Positions 7,184 to 13,775 of a stretch of 15,627 nt of DNA are shown piece after piece (the first letter of the stretch is position 1; each line of letters begins with the position of its first letter). The position numbers and the translations under genes were made by a program. The notes under the pieces were generated by a model, which was given only the letters and a program-made list of their open reading frames with translations, was not told the DNA's origin and searched no databases. The DNA is taken from the NCBI GenBank assembly GCA_020639095.1, contig JACKHH010000038.1, forward strand, positions 1 through 15,627, in the 5' to 3' direction. Source of the stretch: Phycisphaerales bacterium. Lineage in GTDB: Bacteria > Planctomycetota > Phycisphaerae > UBA1845.

Positions 7184-8989
7184 CTAGGATACCTTACGCT
7201 CCAGCTCCTCCCAACGGGCATAGAGCGCTTCCACTTGCTTTTTGGCGGATTGCAACGCCTGCCAACGCTTTTCGGCCTCGACATGGTCCCCAGCCACCGC
7301 GGGGTCCTCAACCGCGGCTGCACATTCCTCGACGTGCCCTTCCGCTTCCAGGATCGTCGCTTCCATATCACGAAGCTCCGATTGTTCGCTTGCGGTCAAA
7401 CGCTTACCGGTGGTTTTCGCTGCCACCTTTTTCGGTTTGGCACGATCGGCATCGCTTTCCGCGTCGCGCGCGTTCCGCGCCCGGGCGGTTTGCCACTGCG
7501 CACAGTTCACGTACCGGCCGACGCGGCCATCGCCATCGAGGCCGAGGAGTTCCGTACAAACGCGATCCAGCATGAACCGATCGTGCGTCACCAATACAAT
7601 CGCGCCCGCGAAGTCCGTCAGACTGTCCTCGAGCACATCAAGCGACGTGATGTCCAGATCGTTCGTGGGCTCATCCAGCACGAGCACATCGGCGGGTTGG
7701 AGCATCAAGCGCGCGATCAACACGCGCGCCTGCTCGCCGCCGGAAAGCTCCGATACCGGCAACGCAAGCTGACTCACGGCAAAGAGAAACCGCTTCGCCC
7801 ACGCCGTAATGTGAACGTTCTGGCCGCGGAAATCGACGCTGTCATTGTCGCCAGCCAGCGCCCAGCGCAACGTCACATCCTGCGGAAGCTTCTCGCGATT
7901 CTGATCGAAGACGACAATCCGCAGATTCTCCGCCAGGGCGATCGTCCCGCGATCCGGCGGCAGGTCACCGGTGAGCACGCGAATCAACGTCGTCTTTCCG
8001 CTCGCATTCGCGCCGAGCAATCCCACGCGAACGCCAGGGGATAGCGTCAATGAGACATCGTCAAAAAGTAGCCTGCCCCCGAGCGATTTGGAAAGCCCCT
8101 TGGCGTCGAGGAGTTTCTTCGATTTGCGGCCCGAGCTGTTGAAATCGATACCGGCAACGGTTGCACGCGCATTGCGCTGCGACAATTCACGAAGCTCATC
8201 CTTTAGCCGATATGCTTCCTCGATGCGCGACTTGGATTTCGTCCGTTGCGCCTTGGAGTTCGACTTCAGGAACGCTTCTTCGCGCCTGACAATGTTGGCC
8301 AATTCCGCCTGCTGCGCTTGTTGCGCCTCCAGGAAATTCGCGCGCTTGTCGAGATACGTGCTGTAGCTGCCGCTGGTGCTGAAGTAGCCGTCCGGGTAGA
8401 TCGGATTCAACTCGACGACGCGACTCGTGACGTTCTCCAGAAAGTAGCGATCGTGGCTTACCGCGACGAACGAGAAGCGCACACTGACCAGCAATTTCTC
8501 AAGCCACTGAATACCCTCAAGATCGAGGTGGTTGGTCGGCTCGTCCATCAGCAGCAGGTCTGGCTCTTGAATGATCGCCCGCGCCAAGGACAAGCGCTTG
8601 CGCCAGCCGCCGGATAGTTTTTTCACTTCGGTGCTGGGGTCCTCAAAGCCGAATTTGCTCAGCGCGATGGCGACCTGCGTGTCGCGTTCGTACGACTCCA
8701 TCGCGATGTCGGACAGCGCGTCCTGCAACACCGACGAGACGTTGACGCCCTCCGGGAAGCGGTCCTCCTGCGGAAGGAATACGATGCGCGCCGTGCGGCG
8801 GCGAATCACCTCACCGCTGTCGATCGGCTCCAGCCCCGCCATGATCTTCAGGAACGTGGTCTTGCCGGCGCCATTGGGGCCGAGGAACCCGACGCGTTCA
8901 TCGTCGGAGAAACTGATGGACAGTTCATCAAAGAGCGTGCGGTGCCCGTAGTGCTTTGAGACCGCGCGACACGTTACCAGCATTCCCAT
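7184..8989 (-). CDS. ABC-F family ATPase, Uup-like
   Basis: About 601 residues with two ABC nucleotide-binding domains and no membrane segments, so it is not a transporter. Domain 1 has Walker A GPNGAGKTT (37-45), signature LSGGW (125-129) and Walker B with E150 (LLLMDEPTNHLD). A basic linker (about 215-270) with REEAFLKSNSKAQRTK matches the P-site-tRNA-interaction region of ABC-F proteins. Domain 2 has GANASGKTT (326-334), LSGGEQ (415-420) and E440. The C-terminal 70 residues form a charged coiled coil typical of Uup. ABC-F proteins act on the ribosome, and Uup is also linked to DNA-related phenotypes such as transposon excision. The start at 8989 has GGGG four bases before it; the ATG at 8983 is equally plausible. 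It diverges from the SUI1 gene across 105 bases. Confidence 0.92.
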   Translation of the reverse strand: MGMLVTCRAVSKHYGHRTLFDELSISFSDDERVGFLGPNGAGKTTFLKIMAGLEPIDSGEVIRRRTARIVFLPQEDRFPEGVNVSSVLQDALSDIAMESYERDTQVAIALSKFGFEDPSTEVKKLSGGWRKRLSLARAIIQEPDLLLMDEPTNHLDLEGIQWLEKLLVSVRFSFVAVSHDRYFLENVTSRVVELNPIYPDGYFSTSGSYSTYLDKRANFLEAQQAQQAELANIVRREEAFLKSNSKAQRTKSKSRIEEAYRLKDELRELSQRNARATVAGIDFNSSGRKSKKLLDAKGLSKSLGGRLLFDDVSLTLSPGVRVGLLGANASGKTTLIRVLTGDLPPDRGTIALAENLRIVVFDQNREKLPQDVTLRWALAGDNDSVDFRGQNVHITAWAKRFLFAVSQLALPVSELSGGEQARVLIARLMLQPADVLVLDEPTNDLDITSLDVLEDSLTDFAGAIVLVTHDRFMLDRVCTELLGLDGDGRVGRYVNCAQWQTARARNARDAESDADRAKPKKVAAKTTGKRLTASEQSELRDMEATILEAEGHVEECAAAVEDPAVAGDHVEAEKRWQALQSAKKQVEALYARWEELERKVS

Positions 8990-9094
8990 CGATCCCCGCC
9001 AATCACCATAGACCAAGAGAACCACGTTGCGAACGACCCGAATCCTCGCCACCTACCGGCGCTGCGCCTGCGTGAATCGGGTATCATACGCGGC

Positions 9095-9451
9095 ATGTCA
9101 GGATTGTTCGATGGAACCCCGCTGGAACGCCCGGTCACCTGCCAGGTCTGCGAAAGACCAGTGGAGCAATGTGCCTGTCCCAAAGGCGTGGCTGGTGAAG
9201 TCCTCCTGCCCAAGGACCAACCCGCGCGCGTGGGTCGCGAGAAGCGTCGCAAGGGCAAAACCGTGACCACCATCACCGGACTCGACCCGGCTGCTTCGGA
9301 TCTGAACGCCATATTGTCGAAACTGAAATCGGCCTGTGCCGCCGGTGGCACGATCAACGACGGCGTGATTGAAATCCAAGGCGATCATCGCGAACGCGCC
9401 ATGACGCTGCTTCGCGACCTGGGATACCGCCCGAAGCTCACCGGCGGGTAG
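9095..9451 (+). CDS. yciH: SUI1/YciH-family translation initiation factor
   Basis: A 118-residue protein. Residues 55-118 form the SUI1 (eIF1-like) fold, with KGKTVTTITGL, the AGGTINDGVIEIQGDHRE core and LLRDLGY near the end. Such bacterial proteins bind the small ribosomal subunit and are proposed to improve initiation fidelity, although the role of E. coli YciH is not essential. The N-terminus carries four cysteines (C16, C19, C26, C28) in a CxxC...CxC pattern that could bind zinc; E. coli YciH lacks an obvious equivalent as far as I recall. The start at ATG 9095 gives the expected length. A TATCAT at 9082-9087 resembles a -10 box, but it is so close that any transcript would be nearly leaderless. 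Confidence 0.88.
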   Translation: MSGLFDGTPLERPVTCQVCERPVEQCACPKGVAGEVLLPKDQPARVGREKRRKGKTVTTITGLDPAASDLNAILSKLKSACAAGGTINDGVIEIQGDHRERAMTLLRDLGYRPKLTGG

Positions 9452-9487
9452 AGCGCCATTGCGATAACCACCATCAAGCAAATGCGT

Positions 9488-9501
9488 TCGCCTTTCGGCG
9501 A
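9488..9501. terminator. Small stem-loop between convergent genes
   Basis: TCGCC and GGCGA form a five-pair stem with a four-base loop, which is GAAA on the minus strand. It lies between the ends of the SUI1 gene and the aminotransferase operon. There is no T-run, so it is a weak bidirectional terminator candidate at best. Confidence 0.3.
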
Positions 9502-9514
9502 TCCGCTCGCAGCG

Positions 9515-10822
9515 TCAGCCCTTGACGACGGCGGCGATGAGCGCTTGATGCCGGTCGGCGAATCCCATGAGCGCGTTCCGCGCCCGGTCGAGGTGCGTGT
9601 CGTTCATGGGTAGAGAGAGGAACATGTCGCCTCGGCTGCAAATGAGCACGCCATCCAGCAACAGCTCCATGTGCAGCAGCGCATTGAGCAAATGGCAATC
9701 GGGACTTCGCGGAGTCATGCGCTCGAGCGGTTTCGCTGAGAAGTGAATGGCGAACATCGACCCCAGTCCGTTGCAGACCATCGGGACTGACTTCTCCGCG
9801 AACATTGCGTTGAACGACTGGCGGTAATCCTCCGACCACTCGAAGAATTCCTTCGCGCGCTGCGGCGTGAAAACCTCACCCAGGGCGACAACGCCAGCCG
9901 CCATCGAGCAGACGTTGTTGTTGAACGTGCCGGCGTGCTTCGAAGCGCCTTCCTGTTTGGGGTTGTAACAAGCCATCAACTCCGCGCTGCCGCCGAACGC
10001 GCCAGTGGGCAGACCGCCCGCGATGAACTTGCCCAGCGTCGTCAAGTCGGGCGTGACATCCAACAGCGTCTGAACTCCGCCGGGACCGAGACGAGCGGTC
10101 TTGACTTCGTCGAAGATCAGCAGCGCGCCGACTTCGCGCGAGGCGCGACGCAGCGTCTCCAGAAACGCGCGCGTCCCGGGGATGTTGCCCCCCGCGCCCA
10201 AGATCGGTTCGACCATCACGGCAGCGAGTTTGTCGCCGATTTGCCGAATCAACTGAGCCGTGCCTTCGACATCGTTGTAATCCGCGACGACGAAATCGTA
10301 CGGCGCGTTGAAGCGCGACAAGCCCGTCGGGAACTTGACCACGCCACCGTGGTACGCGCCGTTGAAGACCAGCACCTTGTCTCGCCCGGTCACCAGTCGC
10401 GCGGTGGTGATCGCCATCAACGCGGCTTCGGTTCCGGAATTGCAGAAGCGAAGCTGTTCCAACGACGGGAAGCGTTCGCAAAGCAGGCGCGCCAGCTCGC
10501 GCTCATACCTGGTGACGCCGCCGAGCGCGATGCCGTGATCCAGCGCATGGTGAATCGCCGACTTGATGCGCGCGTCGGAGTGGCCGAACAGTCCAGCCGA
10601 AAACTCGCCGACAAAATCGACGTAGCGATGACCGTCCAGGTCAACCAGCTCCGGGCCCTCGCCCTGCACCATGGTCAGCGGGAAGGGGTCGTGATAGAGC
10701 ACCGTGCGCGTATTGCCGCCGGGCAGGTACTGCTCCGCCTGCTTATCGGCTTCGCGACTCTTGGGGTTGGCGGTGACATAACGTTGACGGGCGGCATCGA
10801 GTGCTTGCTGTAATTCGTGCAT
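9515..10822 (-). CDS. Class III PLP aminotransferase, beta-amino-acid type
   Basis: A 435-residue fold-type I enzyme. PLP-binding features are SGT (129-131), the aspartate in FDEV (D238) and the Schiff-base lysine K265 (TTLGKFIAGG). It resembles glutamate-1-semialdehyde aminomutase in the core, but HemL carries DEVMTGFR and a different substrate region. From memory it is much closer to the beta-phenylalanine aminotransferase of Variovorax (VpAT). The segment LPGGNTRTVLY with R39 and the late SRGDMFLSLP with R397 match that enzyme's carboxylate-binding R41 and switching R398. Such enzymes take the amino group from beta-amino acids and leave a beta-keto acid. It is last in the operon, nine bases after the thiolase stop, with an AGGT site overlapping that stop. 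The natural substrate is inferred; automatic annotation may call it HemL-like or generic. Confidence 0.9.
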   Translation of the reverse strand: MHELQQALDAARQRYVTANPKSREADKQAEQYLPGGNTRTVLYHDPFPLTMVQGEGPELVDLDGHRYVDFVGEFSAGLFGHSDARIKSAIHHALDHGIALGGVTRYERELARLLCERFPSLEQLRFCNSGTEAALMAITTARLVTGRDKVLVFNGAYHGGVVKFPTGLSRFNAPYDFVVADYNDVEGTAQLIRQIGDKLAAVMVEPILGAGGNIPGTRAFLETLRRASREVGALLIFDEVKTARLGPGGVQTLLDVTPDLTTLGKFIAGGLPTGAFGGSAELMACYNPKQEGASKHAGTFNNNVCSMAAGVVALGEVFTPQRAKEFFEWSEDYRQSFNAMFAEKSVPMVCNGLGSMFAIHFSAKPLERMTPRSPDCHLLNALLHMELLLDGVLICSRGDMFLSLPMNDTHLDRARNALMGFADRHQALIAAVVKG

Positions 10823-10831
10823 GGGTTGTAC

Positions 10832-12034
10832 CTACGCTACTTTTTCGATCGCCATGGCGATCCCCTGGCCGACGCCAATGCACATGGTGCACAGTGCGCG
10901 TCGCCCTTCCCCCAGTCGCAGTTGATCCATCGCGGTGATTGCCAGACGCGCCCCACTCGCTCCCAGCGGATGGCCCAGCGCAATGGCGCCACCGCGTTTG
11001 TTCACGCGAGGATCATCATCGGCAATTCCCAACTCCCGCAGGCACGTCAACGCTTGTGACGCGAAGGCTTCGTTCAACTCGATGATGTCGAAATCGTCGA
11101 GCGCGAGATTCAATCGCGACAGCAGCTTCTTCGTCGCGGGCACGGGACCGATGCCCATAATCCTAGGCGGCACTCCGGCGACGGCCATCCCGAGCACGCG
11201 CGCCACCGGCTTGAGCCCGTACCGCTTGGCGCCTTCCTCGGACGTCATCAACAGAACAGCCGCACCGTCGTTGATGCCCGATGCGTTGCCCGCGGTCACC
11301 GTCCCACCCGGATAGATTGGCCTGAGCTGGGCGAGCTTCGCGAGTTCGGTCACGCGCGGGTGCTCGTCCGTGTCCACGACGATCGGGTCTTGCTTGCGTT
11401 GCGGAACCGTGACCGGGCAAATCTCGTTGGCAAGTCGACCGTCCGCCTGGGCAGCCGCCGCCTTTGCCTGACTCCAGAATGCGAACTGGTCCTGGTCTTC
11501 TCGGCTGATATTGAACTCGCGGGCCAGGTTCTCAGCCGTTTCCGGCATCGCATCGGTCCCGTACTGTTCCTTGAGCTTCGGGTTGATGAATCGCCAACCC
11601 ATGGTGGTATCTTCAAGGACCTGCTGCCGACCGAACGCGCTATCGGCTTTTCCGATGACGAAGGGCGAACGCGACATACTCTCAACGCCGCCGGCAAGCA
11701 TCAGGTCGCCTTCGCCGACGCGGATCGCCGCGGCACAACTGCCCACGGCATTGAGCCCCGAGGCACACAACCGATTCACCGTACAGGCGGGGACTTCCTG
11801 CGGCAGGCCCGCGAGCAGGCTGCTCATCCGCGCAACGTTGCGGTTGTCTTCACCGGCTTGGTTTGCACAGCCGAGGATGACGTCGTCCACCGCGCCCCAG
11901 TCAACCGACGGGTAACGCTCCATCAGCGCGCGAATGGGAATGGCCGCGAGATCGTCGGTCCGGATGGTGGCCAGCCCGCCTCCGTAGCGACCGACAGGCG
12001 TTCGTATTCCGTCACAGATGAAGACTTCAGTCAT
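10832..12034 (-). CDS. pcaF: Acetyl-CoA acyltransferase (3-oxoadipyl-CoA thiolase type)
   Basis: A 400-residue thiolase that cleaves a 3-oxoacyl-CoA with CoA into acetyl-CoA and an acyl-CoA two carbons shorter. The catalytic residues are C90 (VNRLCASGL), H355 (GGAIALGHPLG) and C385 (CTMCIGVGQG). Length and internal blocks, notably GGVESMSRSPFVIGKADSAF, the TMGWRFINP block and the ARVLGMAVAGVPPRIMGIGP block, match PcaF-type thiolases better than generic acetoacetyl-CoA thiolases. PcaF cleaves 3-oxoadipyl-CoA to succinyl-CoA and acetyl-CoA. It starts 31 bases after the CoA-transferase beta subunit and precedes the aminotransferase, forming one operon. The symbol marks similarity; the true substrate could be another 3-oxoacyl-CoA, since no aromatic ring-cleavage genes are present in the window. 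Confidence 0.9.
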   Translation of the reverse strand: MTEVFICDGIRTPVGRYGGGLATIRTDDLAAIPIRALMERYPSVDWGAVDDVILGCANQAGEDNRNVARMSSLLAGLPQEVPACTVNRLCASGLNAVGSCAAAIRVGEGDLMLAGGVESMSRSPFVIGKADSAFGRQQVLEDTTMGWRFINPKLKEQYGTDAMPETAENLAREFNISREDQDQFAFWSQAKAAAAQADGRLANEICPVTVPQRKQDPIVVDTDEHPRVTELAKLAQLRPIYPGGTVTAGNASGINDGAAVLLMTSEEGAKRYGLKPVARVLGMAVAGVPPRIMGIGPVPATKKLLSRLNLALDDFDIIELNEAFASQALTCLRELGIADDDPRVNKRGGAIALGHPLGASGARLAITAMDQLRLGEGRRALCTMCIGVGQGIAMAIEKVA

Positions 12035-12065
12035 CGGTCACATCTCTGTTCAGTATTCGACTCGA

Positions 12066-12719
12066 TCAGTTGCTTCCGGCAGGTGGTCGAAGCGTAGCGC
12101 CCGTTTTCGTTTTAACTTCGTCAAACGTGACACCGGGCGCCAGCTCGACCAACTGGAAACCGTCCGGGGTAATGTCAATCACTGCCAGGTCGGAGTACAC
12201 GCGCGAAACCACACCGACACCGGTCAGCGGATAGGTGCAGCGTTCGACCAGCTTGGGCTCACCGGTCTTGGTGGTGTGTTGGGTGACCACGAAGATCTGC
12301 TTCACACCTTGCACCAGGTCCATCGCGCCACCGACGGCAGGGACGGCATCAAGTTCGCCCGTGGACCAATTGGCAATGTCGCCATTGGCTGCGACCTGCA
12401 ACGTACCCAACACGCAGACATCCAGGTGACCGCCGCGGATCATGCTGAAACTGTCGGCGTGGTGGAAGTAGGCTGCCCCGGGCATTGCCGTGACGTACTT
12501 CTTCCCTGCATTCATCAGGTCCAGGTCGCGCTCTTCGTCACTCGGTGGCGGCCCCATACCCAGCAGGCCGTTCTCCGTGTGGTAGATGAACTCGCGTCCT
12601 TCGGGGACGAACTGCGCGACCAGTTCAGGGATGCCGATTCCGAGGTTGACGTACGAACCGTCGGGAATGTCCTGGGCCACGCGGGCTGCGATCTGTTCTC
12701 GATTCCATCCTGTGCTCAT
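12066..12719 (-). CDS. pcaJ: 3-oxoacid (3-oxoadipate-like) CoA-transferase, beta subunit
   Basis: A 217-residue beta subunit of a family I CoA-transferase. The catalytic glutamate is E49 in TENGLLGMGPPP, which attacks the acyl-CoA donor and carries CoA to the keto acid. Conserved blocks are DGSYVNLGIGIP, AYFHHADSF and GGHLDVCVLG, with AVGGAMDL further on. Similarity by eye is strong to PcaJ (3-oxoadipate:succinyl-CoA transferase) and to ScoB. The start ATG (12717-12719) overlaps the alpha-subunit stop by four bases (ATGA), the usual way to secure 1:1 synthesis of the heteromer. The enzyme would activate the keto acid made by the aminotransferase encoded in the same operon. Confidence 0.92.
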   Translation of the reverse strand: MSTGWNREQIAARVAQDIPDGSYVNLGIGIPELVAQFVPEGREFIYHTENGLLGMGPPPSDEERDLDLMNAGKKYVTAMPGAAYFHHADSFSMIRGGHLDVCVLGTLQVAANGDIANWSTGELDAVPAVGGAMDLVQGVKQIFVVTQHTTKTGEPKLVERCTYPLTGVGVVSRVYSDLAVIDITPDGFQLVELAPGVTFDEVKTKTGATLRPPAGSN

Positions 12720-13426
12720 GGGTAGCGCCTGCCCTCCGCGATCAGGATGTCCTCGTGCACCGGTTCGGAAACTTCGACGACCCGGTCAACGAAGATGCCG
12801 GGCGTCACAACGTGTTCGGGATTGATTTCGCCGCGTTCGACCAGCCGACGGGTCTGCACGATCGTGGTCGTGGCAGCCATGCACATCAACGGGCTGAAGT
12901 TGCGCGCGGTCTTGTTGTAAGTCAGGTTGCCCAACGGATCAGCCGTCTCACATTTGATCAGCGCGTAGTCCGCTTTGAGCCAGCGCTCGAGGACGTAGGT
13001 GCGTCCCTCGAATTCGCGTTGCTCCTTGCCCTCCGCCAGGACTGTTCCGACGGTCGTCGGGGTGTAGAATGCAGGCATGCCGGCACCGGCGGCTCGGATG
13101 CGCTCGGCGAGTGTTCCCTGCGGAACCAGGTCCAGCGCGATTTTGCCTTCCTTGTAGAACTTCGGGAACACGCGCGACTGACTGGAACGGGGAAACGAGC
13201 AGATCATCTTGCTCACCTGGCCGTTGGCGATCAACGCAGCCAAACCCACCTCGCCGTTGCCCGTGTTGTTGTTGATCACGGTCAGGTTTTTGGCGCCCTG
13301 GTCGATCAGCGCATGGAGCAACTCGATGGGGCTTCCCGACGCGCCGAAACCACCGACCATGACCGTGGCACCGTCGGGGATGTCAGCCACCGCCTGCGCG
13401 ACGGTTGGGCACACCTTATTGATCAC
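12716..13426 (-). CDS. pcaI: 3-oxoacid (3-oxoadipate-like) CoA-transferase, alpha subunit
   Basis: A 236-residue alpha subunit, first gene of the operon. The CoA-binding glycine loop is GGFGASGSP (25-33). The blocks NNNTGNGEVGLAALI, MICSFPRSSQSRVF and ARNFSPLMCMAA match PcaI-type subunits in particular, more than ScoA or AtoD. With the beta subunit it should move CoA from succinyl-CoA or a similar donor to a 3-oxo acid. It begins with GTG 13426, with GGAG about nine bases upstream on the minus strand. The donor and acceptor cannot be read from sequence; 3-oxoadipate is the favoured acceptor because the thiolase is also of the adipyl type. Confidence 0.92.
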   Translation of the reverse strand: MINKVCPTVAQAVADIPDGATVMVGGFGASGSPIELLHALIDQGAKNLTVINNNTGNGEVGLAALIANGQVSKMICSFPRSSQSRVFPKFYKEGKIALDLVPQGTLAERIRAAGAGMPAFYTPTTVGTVLAEGKEQREFEGRTYVLERWLKADYALIKCETADPLGNLTYNKTARNFSPLMCMAATTTIVQTRRLVERGEINPEHVVTPGIFVDRVVEVSEPVHEDILIAEGRRYP

Positions 13427-13775
13427 CTTGGAACACTCCAGTCGTTCTGGCTACTGCATGTAGGTCTCGGTTGATGCCCTGCGCGCTTACGTACGGTCAA
13501 CGCATTCTGCCGATCGGTCGTCGTACTCGCCCGCCACGTAACCGACCCGCAACGCGGCAATCGGCACTCGGGGCACGGGCCTGTCGCACGCTGCACGCTA
13601 TCGAGCGCTCCGACGGCTGGCATGCAATTTCGCACCGATTATCGGCCGGTGAAAAAGGGGCTTTATCACACCTGAGCGGCATGTTACTCTATCGAATTTG
13701 GCTGTTCAATGCGTTACAATACCCTCTGGTAAGGGGGCAATTCGCGGAAAACTGTGCGAGAAAACGGGGTGCGGT
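13427..13775. promoter_or_regulatory. Divergent promoter region between CoA-transferase operon and aminomutase
   Basis: These 349 bases separate two divergent transcription units and must hold both promoters. On the minus strand a TTGACC (complement of 13495-13500) could be a -35 box, with only a poor -10 after it. On the plus strand TACAAT (13715-13720) resembles a -10 box but lacks a well-spaced -35. The open frames crossing the region have no recognisable protein features. Shared control of both units is an inference. Confidence 0.45.
13633..13651. promoter_or_regulatory. Inverted repeat, possible operator
   Basis: CACCG (13633-13637) pairs with CGGTG (13647-13651), and a nested CCGA-TTA-TCGG lies at 13635-13645. 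An A-rich stretch follows. It sits in the shared divergent promoter region about 125 bases before the aminomutase start, where a regulator could act, but no second copy was seen. Confidence 0.25.

Noticed and set aside
7184..8989. ABC transporter ATPase
   Set aside because: Tandem ABC domains with the ABC-F linker, a C-terminal coiled coil and no membrane segments or permease neighbour.
9515..10822. Glutamate-1-semialdehyde aminomutase (hemL)
   Set aside because: The PLP core is shared, but the DEVMTGFR region is different, and the arginines and N-terminal block fit beta-amino acid aminotransferases.
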